Shown here: positions 12,211-24,640 of the stretch, one piece after another
Layout: each line of letters starts with the position of its first letter
How positions within the stretch are numbered: the first letter of the stretch is position 1
DNA from: Sinotaia quadrata
Lineage: Eukaryota > Mollusca > Gastropoda > Architaenioglossa > Viviparidae
Direction of reading: 5' to 3'
Assembly (NCBI GenBank): GCA_028829895.1
Contig: CM054181.1
Span: 51,157,759-51,221,758 of the forward strand
Length of the DNA: 64,000 bases
Translations under genes and position numbers: made by a program
The notes under the pieces: model-generated
What the model was told of the DNA's origin: nothing
Database searches by the model: none
The model's input: only the letters and a program-made list of their open reading frames with translations

Positions 12211-12221
12211 GGGGAAGTCCC
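12211..12221 (-). promoter_or_regulatory. Kappa-B-like site upstream of gene B
   Basis: The - strand reads GGGACTTCCCC, matching the classical GGGRNNYYCC NF-kappa-B consensus. It lies 71 bp above the proposed ATG, and sites in the same place precede D and E. The flanks also align: GGAAGGCA boxes lie just upstream, with TTTATAAAGG beside the one in gene B. Confidence 0.55.
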
Positions 12222-12306
12222 TTTCGCGTGTACAGTTAGAATGCCTTCCCTTTATAAAGATTTCGACACACATGCGCGCGCATGCATGTTCACACATCGC
12301 TGAAAA

Positions 12307-12317
12307 CTTACTTTCGT
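12307..12317 (-). promoter_or_regulatory. Conserved ACGAAAGTAAG element upstream of gene B
   Basis: The - strand reads ACGAAAGTAAG, identical at the corresponding places of D and E. It could be an IRF-like core (GAAA) or the donor (GTAAG) of a non-coding first exon. The sequence alone does not decide. Confidence 0.4.
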
Positions 12318-12553
12318 GTTTAGAAGAAATACATGTAGTTGACAGTGCCGTCTTAACGGATGTGCACGCTGGCCAGTTGCCCGCGGCCTCACGGCTCCAT
12401 GCTAATCTATGTAATTTGTGACATGTAAAAAAAATAAGTAGGCCTCACTGCACTGCTTTGCTCGTGGCCTATACTGTCGGCCCTGGACCCAACAGCTTCA
12501 CACTTGTATTCGAGGTTGAGGGCTTCCGGGCTGGCGGAAGAAGTAGCACCATC

Positions 12554-12554
<1 letters not shown>

Positions 12555-12596
<42 letters not shown>
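12555..12596. repeat. (GT)n microsatellite
   Basis: About 21 GT dinucleotides. The flanking open frames on both strands are artefacts of it. Confidence 0.95.
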
Positions 12597-12597
<1 letters not shown>

Positions 12598-13078
12598 AAG
12601 TGGAAAATGGAGACGGAGGCATTTTAGAATTTTTGCGGGGGGAGGGGCAGCATTAGAAGTTACTCTACTGCCTATATACTTTTTTTAAGCGGGCGTGTTA
12701 TTACCAACGTGCGCAATCAAAGGCCTACAATTTTTTCCTCCGTGCGTGTGGGTGGTGGTAGGGTGATAAGGGTGATCGGCCTCCTAGAAATTCGTTCTAT
12801 GTAGGGTGAATGAGAGAAAAACATGGGGAAAAACAGCAAATGAAATTAATAGAAGCGATCTCCAAACAACCCACACACACATTCGCCCCGAAATTCGCCT
12901 ATAAAAGGTAAATGGAGAAAAATTAATGGAATAAAAATGCTTTGGGCTTTCGCCCTTTCCTTCCCCCTTATAAGGATGCTATACGGTTCCTCCTCTCCCA
13001 GTGAAGATAAAAGTCCTGATAACGGAGGTAACCTTTTGCTTGTTAATGTATGTTGTACTATAACAATCAAAGAATATT

Positions 13079-13950
13079 GAGGTTGAAGTCAATGTATGTT
13101 GGGCTTGAAGTCAGTGAATATTGGGCTTTTAAGTCAGTGAATATTGGGCTTGAAGTCAGTGAATATTGGGCTTGAAGTCAATGAATATTGGGCTTGAAGT
13201 CAGTGAATATTAGGCTTAAAGTATGTGTATGTTTGGTTTGAAGTCAGTGAATATCGGGCTTGAAGTCAGTGTATATTGGGCTTGAAGTCACTGAATATTG
13301 GGCTGGACGTATGTGTATCTTGAGCTTGAAGTAAGTGAATAGTGGGTTTGAAGTCGGTGTATGTTGGGCTTCAACAATAAGTTTATATTGGGCATGAAGT
13401 CAGAGTATGTTGGACTTGAAATCAGTGTATATTGGGCTTGAAGTCAGTGTATGTTGTGCTTCAACAGTAAGTTTATGTTGGGCTTGAACCAGTGTATGTT
13501 GTGCTTGAAATCAGTATGTTACACTTGAAGTAAGAGTATGTTGTGCTTCAACAGTAAGTTTATGTTAGGCTTGAAGTCAGTGTATATTGGCCTTGAAGCC
13601 AGCGTATGTTGAGCATGAATATTAGGTTTATGTTGGGCTTGAAGTCAGTGTATGTTGTGCTTCAACAGTAAGTTTATGTTGGGCTTGAAGTCAGTGTACA
13701 TTGTGCTTCAACAGTCAATGTATATTGGGCTTGAGGTTAGTGTAACCTGCTTCAACAGTCACTGAATGCTGTGCTTGAAGTCAGTGTATATTGTGCTTCA
13801 ACAGTTTATGTTAGACTTGAAGTAAGAGTATGCTGGACTTGAAGTCAGTGTATGCTGGGCTTGAAGCAAGTGTATGTTGAGATTCAAGAGACAATTCATG
13901 TTGGGCTTGAAGACAGTGTACATTGGGCATGAAGTCAGTGTATGTTGAAA
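13079..13950. repeat. Minisatellite, about 22-bp unit, roughly 38 copies
   Basis: The unit reads TTGAAGTCAGTGTATGTTGGGC with variants (GAATATTGGGC, GTGCTTCAACAGTAAGTTTA). Copies degrade towards the 3' side. Not a CRISPR: there are no unique spacers of constant length. Confidence 0.9.
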
Positions 13951-15410
13951 TTTATGAGGTTCTTATGATGAGTCAAGTGACTTCTCTTCACCTGCTCACT
14001 ATATGTACTTGGATAGGCTATATAGTGTTGTTAATTAGTTGGTACCCCAAATCCATCCACTCAAGCATCATTACTATTACCCACTGTCAAACGTCATTAT
14101 CGTCATATTCTATCCACCACCTCCTGAATAATTACATTTAAAAATAGATGAACACTGCTTGCATTAAACATTTATCATCATCTTCGTGTGGTCTCACCCA
14201 AATATCTCTGTAAACTGAAATTAAGCTCACATTTGACCTTAGAGTCATCTTATACCAGCTATATGTGATGCATTTCTGTCACCAACAGAAATTGGCGACA
14301 CTGCTGATGAAGCTGTATGCTGTGTGGGCAAGTTTAATTCTAAGGTGATTAGAAGGGGTATAACTTTTTCTTATTTCCATAAACTACCAATAGGTTAGAA
14401 AGATATGGTTTTAAGAATAGTATCACCTGAGGGGACTTCATTGCTATTTTGTTATTTAGTGCTAATACTAATTTTCCCAGTGACCACCTGCCCTTCCTGT
14501 TTATTGGATATACTGAATGACCACTTACTTAAGGGGGTTAATTATAATTTCTAACCTGTGTGTCAATCCTTTTGTTTATCCTTGTATATAAAACAACTCT
14601 CTTCACATTCTGACTGCTCTCATACATTAGTGTTCCATCCCAATATTTTCTATTCTCAGTAACCAGACAATTCTAGTCATGTCTTGTATTTTTTATGAAA
14701 ACATTTATTCTAGTGAAGAGTAAACATAACATGATTTACCTTCAGAAAGATTATAAAAATGATACATAAAATCTGACTCACCAAATCATCTGCTTAATTA
14801 ATGGTTCTTGTAAATCATTGTACATATGAGTAAACATTCTAATAATTATTTCAGTATATCTATTGTTTCATGTTCTTTTAAAAAATAACCTATCTTCATG
14901 TATGTAGCTGAGTCAAGTATCCACATATGGAAAAGAGAAAGGGAAAGAATGAGTGAGTTAATCTATCTTTTGCAGTCTCTATTTTTACACAAATTCTCTC
15001 CTTGGTCACGTCAGTATACATAGAAACTGGTCCCCTCTCACCCTTGACTGAATAAGCAATTAACCTTCAAACTAGGATCTTGCTTACCAAGCCCCATAGG
15101 GTCTTTCACTTCTTAGCCATTATTAATCTCTAACAGTAATAAGCACTCAGCTAGTCGATGGCCACTAATTTATTTTACTGCTATTCGTTGGGCCCTCATC
15201 TGTTCTTTTCAACTCATCTTTGGCACTATCTGAAACATTGGCATTGCCCAGCTCGTGAACTTGATACCAATTTATCTATTTCTCTGTGAAACCATTCTCT
15301 CTTGTGATTACCATTTCTAAATTGTATTTTCCCCACTAGTGGTGCCAATGGGGGTACCCGTTGTCGTGCTAATACCCAGGTAGTAAAATTGAGAACGCTT
15401 TTTCTTGACG
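13951..15410. other. Intergenic, no supported gene
   Basis: AT-rich DNA between two minisatellites. No coding domain, RNA gene or mobile-element end was seen. Confidence 0.6.
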
Positions 15411-15414
15411 TTCC

Positions 15415-15805
15415 GATGTCATCAGTCTGTACTTTTGTTTTGTCTTGTTTTGTTTGACGTTCGAGTTTCACTTTGTTTTCTTTTGTTTTGTCTTGTTTAG
15501 TTTGACGTCCCAGTATCTATCAGTTTATTTTAATTGTTTCGTATTGTTTTGTTGAACTTTATAGTGTCGTTCAGTCAGTTTATTTTCTTTATGTTTCAGT
15601 GTCATCGGTTTGTATTGTTTTCTTTATGTTTTAGTGTCATCAGTTTGTATTGTTTTCTTGATGTTTAGTGTCTTCAGTCTGTTTTAATTTACTTACTAGT
15701 TTCAGCAGTCTCTTATGTTATTGTAGTGTCGTCAGTTTTATTTCTTTTATATATTATAATATCATCAGTTATTTTGTTTTCATTATGGTTCAGTGTCATT
15801 AGTCT
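15415..15805. repeat. Minisatellite running into the 3' end of gene C
   Basis: Units of roughly 40-45 bp built on TTTATGTTTCAGTGTCATCAGT and GTATTGTTTTC recur about eight times. The last unit (CATTATGGTTCAGTGTCATTAGT) overlaps the final codons and stop of gene C. Confidence 0.75.
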
Positions 15806-18800
15806 TGATATCGACAAGAAATTTGAAAACGTTGCAGATCGCATCTACTCTGTCAACTGTCTGCATTCCATAGTCTTCGAGACCCATGTCCAGTATGACT
15901 TGTGGACACTGCATGACAGGACGTCTCCTCGTTGCTTTTGGTACATGAGTCCCATCTAACAGAAGTGTGACAGTTGGCCGAGACTGTACTGCATTTGTGA
16001 TGCACATGCGAAATTCGGAGGACAGTTTATCACTTCCAGCGATGACTACCACTAGGTGGCTCTTTTTAATTTGCCTTAAAGCAGCATTTGTTTCTAAACC
16101 TGGCGTGCAGTCCTCACATGACCATGACGTACGAAGGCCGCAGACGTGACGTACAAGACACGCTAACTTCCGTGCGTTTGTCATTTCACTCTTTGTCTTG
16201 TAGTCATGGATAAACATCACGTGATTCATTTCGAAATCTCTGTGGCTGCTGCTGTCCGTGTCGTCAGTGTCTTCAGAACTGCTCACTGGTACCAGGGAAT
16301 TTTCAAATGTTTCTTCAAATGCAAACCGGAAGTATTCTTGCGCAAGGCTAACCTTTTCTGAGTTTTGGAGCAAAACTTGTCTGCCTGCTTCATAATACAT
16401 TTTCAGCATGTACTGCTCGTCTTTGAACAGTTTCTTGACTTTCTTCCTAATCTGTTCACTTTGTAATGAAATAAATGTGACAGCACGCTCAAAATCATTT
16501 TGCGCATTATAGCACTCAAGACGCATTCTTATGTACTCCGGATTTTGTACTGCTGCGGGAGAAATTTTTTCTAATGTCTTCAGAAATTCCATGGACTCTT
16601 GCGGTTTTTTGATTACCTGAAGAAGTCGTGCTTTCTCCATGAGTATGCTTTCTTCTGAAAGGTCACTGCGATCTAATTCTTTATCTAGCGTGGAAAAAGC
16701 CTGCCAGATTTCTCCAATGTGATCCTGAAATTGTGGAATGCTCGAGAAAAGTCGAGAAGCTAAAGATAAAGCGAAGTTTAGCATTGAATCTCCCTCTCTC
16801 TGCAATAACATCTTTTCTTTACTACTTGTTTCATGTTTAATCTTATCCAGATATATCAATCCTGACTGTTCAAATGCATTTATTCTTTCAACAGGTAACG
16901 TGCCTTCAATTCTCAATTCTTCGAGCAGCTCCAACGCCGAATCAAATTCGCCCAAAGATTTGTAAAACAGTGCCAGATCGTACATGGCTCGCGTGTTCTC
17001 TCTTTCGCTCAATGTCATTGCCTTCTGATAGCATTCAATTATTTCAGGCACAAACTTATCAGCTCGAGTAAATTCCGTTTGCTTTCTTGGCGACTTGACC
17101 GTTTTGCGTAGATTGTTTACAATCTGTTTCGTTGGAGTTATTTTCTGCGAATGACTAGTGTGCACTCGGTAGTTGTCTATCATTCCAGGCATGTCTGATG
17201 TGTGCAGTGGTCGAAATTTCCCATCAGCCTGTGAGAATTCGTGTATCCTATGAACCGTGCTAGAATTTGGCGATTCAGACTCCAGACATGGAGACTGTGG
17301 AGTATCACGTGGAAATACAGGATGCCCAAATTCACTTGTCCTATCTGGTGGTGAAATATCTTTTTCATGGAAGTCGTATGACGATTCAGTGGTTGGTGAT
17401 TGAACCTTAGTTCTTTCACTCCGAGTGTTGTGGAGCAGTTGCGAGTAAGAGCCTGCGTGTGTCTGATAGTGATTTCCACTGCCTCTTGTTTCAGCTCGCA
17501 AATCTGCCTCAGCTGTCCAGTCTTTTATGGGGTGATGCCTGTTACTTCCGGCTTCTTTCAATCCATATGTCTCATCTCCAGTCAACAAAGTTCTTCCATG
17601 TTTAACCAAACCGTGATAATTGAGATATTGTCCACTTCTGCCTCTATGTAAGCCTCCACGTCTTACATTATCCACTGTGAGATAATTTTCTCTTTTCTCA
17701 AGAGACTTATTCTCTATCTCTGGCTGCCATATTTCCCTTTCTGACGTAAATGTTCGTCTTTCCGATTGTCTCGTTCCTCTATCATGCTGCCCTTTCCCTC
17801 TTTGTGGATGCCCTCTCACTGTTTCTGATTGATATTGCCCTCTGTATGACTGACATTCTTCATCTTGCCTCTCTATGCCATTTTGAATTGGCAGCTCGTC
17901 TTCTATGGAGGAATAATCTCGCCATCTTATTGGCATACCCCAAGATTGTCCTCCTCTTTTAGCAGATCGCGATCCTCGCCTGGAATAACTTCTTTTAGGG
18001 TTTGTAGCACCTTGAGATTGGTATTTTAAAACTGTAGCCATGGCTTTCAAGGTCAGACCAAGGTGGTGATAAGCTGTTGAAGTAGGCCGAAGGGAGATTG
18101 CCGTTTCCAACAGTTTTCGTGATCGAGCAAGGTCAACTCTGAAATATCGAAATATCTTAGCACATTTGCAAAGAACAGAATTGTGTTTGTTGTCTAGCAT
18201 CAAAGCCTTCCTGCAGGCTCCGACCGCATCCATTCCTGCTGCAGCAAGTACCAGTGAGTTGTCTCTGTTATTATTTAACAGTATCCCCATCTCGGCATAA
18301 GCCTTTGCTTCCAGACTTTGAGAATTATTGATGACTTCCTGCAGGAGGCGAAGAATCCGAAGACTTCTGTCAGTACTACTTGCACTGGCACCAGCCATAG
18401 GCGCCAAGTGCAAGTGAGAGTGGCGACGCAGTGTCAGAGCAAGTCCGAACTTCCACAACCATTTCTCTGGTTCCCTGGCTATTGGAATGACCTCTTCGAA
18501 GAGAGTTTCAGCAATAGAAAAGTAGGTATGACCTAGGCGACTGTAGCTGAATGCTAGCTCTGCCTTGGCTTTCGTCACAAGGTACTCAAAGTCTTCGTCT
18601 TTCTCTTTCAGAGCCTCTAGCAAGGAAACCTGTTCATTTGCTGCATAATGTTTGCCAGTCATGCACAGAATGGCAGCTTTGTTTGCCATGGAAACAATGT
18701 TACGACTGTTTGCATCAGCTTGCGAAGCTCGTTCAAGTTCCATCAATGCTTGCGCTGGCTCACCCTGGCGGAAGAGTGCGAAAGCTAGAAGGTTACGGGC

Positions 18801-18994
18801 CCTGGCTGTCTCCAGCGGCGTGTCGTAACCGACTCTCAGTGCGCTCTCCAAACCATTTTTCAGTTTTGTAATGCTCGATGGCTGCAGGAACTCATGGTCT
18901 TTTATCTGGAAAGAATTCGGAAAGTCTTCCAGTCTGACGGAAAAGTCTGCGTACTCTTTCCACAGAATGTTAAAGTTCATTTCTGCTGGATAAT
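15783..18994 (-). CDS. Gene C: IFIT-like TPR protein with long RG-rich linker and TIR-like domain (large exon)
   Basis: The exon begins after the acceptor TTGTTTTTCTTTCAG with AT-TAT-CCA (phase 1), so the open frame above 18994 is intronic read-through. N-terminal IFIT-like TPR helices occupy about 20-320 (counted from 19028). Then comes the longest linker of the family, about 325-640, rich in R, G, S and Q with many RG, RGG-like and RGS steps and probably disordered. A second TPR block spans about 645-915 and a TIR-like domain about 934-1081 (H-V-M-F-I-H-D, H-L-V-V-V-I-A-G, S-S-E-F-R). The TIR-like part is close to gene A (N-A-R-K-x-A-C-L-V-R-H-V-C-G-L-R-T-S-W-S), defining subfamily 1. The last residues T-N-D-T-E-P derive from the adjoining minisatellite. 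RG-rich linkers often bind RNA; that role is inference. Confidence 0.83.
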
Positions 18995-19898
18995 CTGAAA
19001 GAAAAACAACGCATGCATATATTAACATTTATCATTTTGTGTTCTATTGATTACGGAGTTTTGAGAAAAACCGGAAAGGTAAAAGAAAGCAGTGAATGGC
19101 AGAGTCTTATGGATTCACCATAGGATTGGGAAACTGTTAGTCGATGAGGTCAATACATTAATAGATGAAATTGTTACTATACTGAAATGTAAAATAAAAG
19201 CGTTCTGAGAGAATGTTTGGGTGGGTTTTATGGGTAAAAGTTTGTACGTGCAACGCTTTCAGATTTTACAACAACAGCCTTTAGCAGATTTTTGACGATC
19301 TAGGCCTGTAGTACACGGGACACGATTCATAATACCTATCAGACGGATTAGATTCTACGGTTATCGTCTTGGAACATGATACGCTTAAAATTCAGTACTA
19401 GTTTCACCCTTGGCGGCGATCCAACCCGTGTTTACTGAGGGAAATGCTAGTACCCTATCACCTGCATTTCCTTGTGTCCCAACCTCTGGGTCTTAAGTAA
19501 TGTATGAAAGAACACAAAGAAACACTCTTCTTTATAAATTGTGATTCACAATGCTAATAGAAAATAAATTACCCACAAATAATAAGCACGTATAGTCACG
19601 AATTTATCTGAATTATTTTTATAATTAAATTTTTATACATAAATGTTTAACATATTATACTAGCGGTTTTCAAGTCCGATTTCGCTAGTGATTGCACAGT
19701 ATCATGAGAGAATTTCTGGATGCAATCCGGGAGAGGATTTGTGAGTTCTCCTTTATGAGCAATGAGGTAGGAACACCGAAGACCCTGCATTGGCTTTCTA
19801 CAGCTTGTTGATTTGAATTCTGTTGACTTTTAGTCATCAAAGTAATCCGTAAATCTTTACAGATAACTCTGTCTATCGTGAAAAATTACTTGCCCTTC
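18995..19898. other. 5' flank or intron of gene C
   Basis: Start exon not located; the AAGAAAGGTTGG junction seen near B, D and E was not found here. No other gene seen. Confidence 0.4.
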
Positions 19899-20745
19899 TG
19901 TCACGGAATGAGACCCGGCCACCTAACTTTCATTCATCTTTGCGACTCTAGCGGTTAGAACCCACTACCAGGTTGGATAACATCGCCAGGGCCTTCGTGC
20001 AAGAGGGGAGATGCAGATATAAGCGAAGACGCTAGATAAAAGGTTTGGCCTGCTTCCCCGACTTTGGCAGTAGATTCTAACTGCTAGAGTACCTTGATTA
20101 CTTTAACTCATTTTTCATTTGTGTTTAATTATAATATGTCTTTCCCTAATTTCCCGTGAGTGAGTGACGTATGCTTGGTGTTCTAAACGCCACCCTACTG
20201 TTTACGCAATACTCACTGTCAATATATATATGTGTTGTAGAATCGGCATTTTATCTGCCACATAAGACACCAGCAATCTGCTGGCATTTCTCCTGCCATC
20301 TTGTGTCTCGGGTCGGATTGCTCAAACCACGGCTAACAACGCCCTCTTAACAGAGCACAGACATACGCAAAGCCCACCGCCTGCACCACATGCCTGACTG
20401 ATCCCGGCCACGAGGACCGCCACATCGCCTATAACGGTCGCAGCTTGGCAATCCAAAGAGAAATTATCCACAAACTTCTGTTCAGCTGCATTGTGAACAC
20501 AGAGTTAAATAGTGAACACTAATGTCGCACTCGAGTCTTCGTGATTTAATTTCGTTTATAAATTGTTTCCGCAACCATTACTGTTTCTTATAAAGTTTTT
20601 TTTATTGTTATTCCCAAGTTTACGAGTATTTGTTTCTTTTATATGTTAGCTTTATTTTCGTATCTTTTTCAGGTAGGGGATTGGGGTTCTCCTTGTAGCC
20701 GTTAGTAATGTCTTAAATGTTGTTTGAACGTAAATACTCGTGACA
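19899..20745. mobile_element. Candidate solo LTR
   Basis: 847 bp starting TGTCACGG and ending CTCGTGACA, so TGTCAC/GTGACA form a short inverted repeat as LTR ends do. It is GC-richer than its surroundings and has an internal ATATAAGCG TATA-like word. The flanking 5-mers (CCTTC, CTTGA) are not a target duplication, so the call is weak. Confidence 0.3.
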
Positions 20746-21160
20746 CTTGACACCGCTGAAGTCTGGGTGGACCTGTGGTTGGCCACATTAAGGTCTTAAG
20801 CCTTTTTATAACGCCTTTGAAAACCTCCACGCCACACCTTCCCTCTCATAAACTTAACCCACTACGCTCTGCAGATGGAGTGGCAATGACATGCAATCAG
20901 CTGGCCCCAAAGCACCGCCATATTGTGTTGGTGTAAAATGACATAAGAGTATATAGTGGCATGGTTCATATGCAATAAAACAACCATAGTTAAATATAAG
21001 CTTGAACTCTATTTTATAAATCATATTTTTTTAAATACATGTACTTAATGCAAAAACATTCCCCATCTTAAAACAAGGAAAGGTTAACGATATGCGACGA
21101 TGATAATAACTGATTAAAAAATTACTTTATTTTTGGACAATTAATAAATTTGCCATCGTC
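20746..21160. other. Intergenic, no supported gene
   Basis: No open frame of note and no RNA gene recognised. Confidence 0.5.
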
Positions 21161-21164
21161 ATAT

Positions 21165-21762
21165 ATTTTTTAATGAAGCCAATATATAGATTAGCTCTAG
21201 GATAATTGATATATTTGACATCGCCATTGTTTGAATAAAGCCAATATATAGATTAGCTCTAGGATAATTGATATATTTGACATCGCCATTGTTTGAATAA
21301 AGCCAATATATAGATTAGCTCTAGGATAATTGATATATTTGACATCGCCATTGTTTGAATAAAGCCAATATATAGATTAGCTCTAGGGCGTTTGATAAAT
21401 TTGACATCGTCAGTTTTTGAACGAAGCCAATATATAGATTAGCTCTAGGGCGTTTGATAAATTTGACATCGTCAGTTTTTGAACGAAGCCAATATATAGA
21501 TTAGCTCTAGGGCGTTTGATAAATTTGACATCGTCAGTTTTTGAACGAAGCCAATATATAGATTAGCTCTAGGGCGTTTGATAAATTTGACATCGTCAGT
21601 TTTTGAACGAAGCCAATATATAGATTAGCTCTAGGGCGTTTGATACATTTGACATCGTCAGTTTTTGAACGAAGCCAATATATAGATTAGCTCTAGCGTT
21701 TGATACATTTGACATCGTCAGTTTTTGAACGAAGCCAATATATAGATTAGCTCTAGGATATC
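21165..21762. repeat. 62-bp tandem repeat, about 10 copies in two variants
   Basis: AGCCAATATATAGATTAGC recurs at exact 62-bp spacing (starts near 21181, 21243, 21305, 21367, 21429, 21491, 21553, 21615, 21677, then 60 bp to 21737). The first copies have GGATAATTGATATATTTGAC, the later ones GGCGTTTGATAAATTTGAC, so two homogenised sub-blocks lie side by side. Confidence 0.93.
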
Positions 21763-21910
21763 TGCCGTGTGAAATAAAAAACATTATAATATGATTAAAA
21801 TGAAGATGAAAATTAAGTTTAACTATAATGAGACTATTTGTATAATTATTCAATCTTTCTCATAAGTTGGTTGATCTTGGATTATTTCGTAACCTGTTTC
21901 AAGTCTACTT

Positions 21911-22132
21911 GCAATTGCAATTCTATTGCAATTCTATTTCAATTCTATTTCAATTCTATTGCAATTCTATTTCAATTCTATTGCAATTCTATTGCAATTC
22001 TATTTCAATTCTATTTCAATTCTATTGCAATTCTATTTCAATTCTATTGCAATTCTATTGCAATTCTATTTCAATTCTATTGCAATTCTATTTCAATTCT
22101 ATTGCAATTCTATTTCAATTCTATTGCAATTC
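21911..22132. repeat. 11-bp tandem repeat CAATTCTATT[G/T], about 20 copies
   Basis: Pure 11-mers vary only at the last base. Because 11 is not a multiple of 3 and no stop arises, all three + frames stay open here and give the same F-Q-F-Y-C-N-S-type peptide. The three overlapping open frames are therefore artefacts. Confidence 0.95.
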
Positions 22133-24285
22133 AGGCCTGTTTATTCTATAAAAAATATCTTTCAGGAATAAAACCACCATTTAAATTTTTTCAGACTAAG
22201 TTTATAAGCTTTTTTAATTTGTCACTCCTCTTATTTATACAGATGTGTACTTTCTATAAGCGCCGGCTCATACATCTTTGTCTTAGCGTATTGTTATCAG
22301 TCTGTGTTATTTAATAATTTAACATTGGCTCAAGTGTCATTTAATAACTTATCACTGTGGTCAATATTAATACCGAAGAATCTATAAAATATTAAAAGAG
22401 TAAGCTTTACAGGTGAATTTAAATATATACTGTAATTGATTATTTCATGACGACAGCATAAAGAATTTCATAAGAAGTCTAATAAACTTCCACTAGAAGA
22501 AAATGTTAATTTTTACATATAAAAAACAGTGAGATTTTCATATTTTTATTTAACTCATATTCCTAGAATATTTTGCGTATTAGCAAGTTTACTCAAATAC
22601 ATAGTTAATAAGAATTATTAATGACGAAATATTAAACAAAAATGAATAAATAAAAGAAGTAATTCATCTGTCACAAATAGATTACTTTTACCCCGTTGAA
22701 ATATAACTGTAACCACCACAAGAAATAAAGAGCAATAAAATAAACGGATATGTATTTTTATTTACAAGCCATGTACAATGCATTATGATTGTAACAAAAA
22801 ACATGTTTAGAGTGTGAATTGCACCTGCACAATATTTATCATATTAAAAATATTGTGTAATTTCATAAGTGTGTCATATGGTTTCACACCAGATATAAAG
22901 CATCATTTAGAAATTAAAATAAGTTTTATATTGAATTAGATGTAAAATATTTAAAACATTATTTTATATCATAACGATAACCGTTAGAATATTTTGGTTT
23001 TAGTATGCATTTAAAAAGATTTTTCGAAATAGTAGATTTTATAATGGAATGTTAAAGAAAGTCTTCATTTTACTCTAGTCAATAAATCATGGCATGTTTC
23101 CACATTTCAAAAGGATGCAGTATAGTACCCAAACATTCATTTAAGTTAAAATTATTAATTGCAATGAACCAACTTGGATTGGGTTAAATTAAAATCGCGA
23201 TGATTAAAGTGATATTTAAGCTGACAACACATTTTAAATCCAAGTTTTAAACAATCCTGAATCGTTATCGTAGAAAACAAAATTTCACAGGACAAAGTAA
23301 GAAATATGTTACTCAATAAATAGTTGTGACGCCACCGAGGACTACAACTATTAAAACTAACAAAACACAATAATAATGTAATAAAAATTTAGTTTAAATG
23401 AATATTAATTTGACAATAATTGCTCACTAGTACTAAACAATTACTTTGGCGAGTGAACTGTTGCTTACAAAGATTAAGTTGGTTATCGATGTCAAAACAT
23501 TTAGTCACAATAACAAAAATAAGTCAATAATATTTATTTATATGTGTATGAAATTTTTTCTTATCTTCTGGAATGAAAGCCCTATGGTTTTAAAAGAAGC
23601 CTGCTTATTTTGCAATTCATATTACAGACCGATCACTGGAGCCAACACCATAGCTATGTAACCGATGCCTAACATCCTGCACGGTCACACTTGTGAACAG
23701 TGTGACCTTGCCCATTGCGCTTTTTCGAATCCGCGGCTCTGAATAAGCCGTATTTTTATACTGTACACTTGGGCTGCCGTCGCTTATCTGTTAGTGTAGG
23801 CTATATGTCGCTGCCTTAATGTCAAAACAAGTGACGTAAGTGAATTCACGTGACAGTGCGAGACACACGGTGATAAAACTCGAGCAGTTCGCGACCTTCA
23901 GCGGTGTGTACGACAATTTGTGAGTGCATCGTACAAACAAACCTGCCGGTGTATGACTACACCACCACTACCCTCCCCGCAAAGGTAAAAGAAATCAAAA
24001 TAAATAAAACACTCCTTTGCGTCTGATCCAGGACTGATACATTCCACAGGCTACATTTTTTTTTTATATTCAACATACATATCTGTCATTTACTAACAAA
24101 CTTCTACCACACAAATTTATCATACTTTTGCAATCAACCTACTTCCCAGCTAGTAGATTACCAATGGAAATTGGATGCTGCAGAATTAATTTACATTTTA
24201 ATGTCAGAGAGCGCCCAGTGATGTAATTTATGTCATGGGTATTATTACGAATGTTGTTAAAGCAGACCTATGGCCGAAACAAAAT
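22133..24285. other. Intergenic, no supported gene
   Basis: Very AT-rich to about 23600, then a GC-richer patch (23680-23980). No gene or RNA recognised. Confidence 0.55.
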
Positions 24286-24289
24286 ACGA

Positions 24290-24640
24290 ACATATTGATT
24301 TAACTGACTGATGTAAACATGCAGTCAAAAGAAGGTTTCTTAACTGAAAGAAAATGCGAACTTAGCGGAACGAAAATAACAACCACGCGAATTTAGCAGG
24401 ACTAAAACAGCAGTGACTAAAGACGTGCAGTCAAAAATTAATAGTATTAGCCGGAAGAAAATGCGAATTTAGAGAAATAAAACGGCAATGCCTAAAAAAA
24501 AACAGTGCAGTCAAGAATACTAGTACCTCAAAGAAAATGCGAACGTAGCAGAACTAAAACAGCAATGCCTAAAAACAGTGCAGTCAAGAATAATATTACC
24601 CGAAAGAAAATGCGAACTTAGCAGAACTATTGTATCGATC
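24290..24640. repeat. Degenerate tandem repeat, about 75-bp unit, 4-5 copies
   Basis: GAAAGAAAATGCGAACTTAG, CAGAACTAAAACAGCAATGC and AAACAGTGCAGTCAAGAAT recur in the same order, increasingly similar towards 24620. Confidence 0.8.

Noticed and set aside
21165..21762. CRISPR-like periodic repeat
   Set aside because: The whole 62-bp unit repeats, with no unique spacers, in an animal genome; it is a plain tandem repeat.
21838..22314. 158-codon repetitive frame and two overlapping ones
   Set aside because: Produced by an 11-bp satellite open in all three frames.
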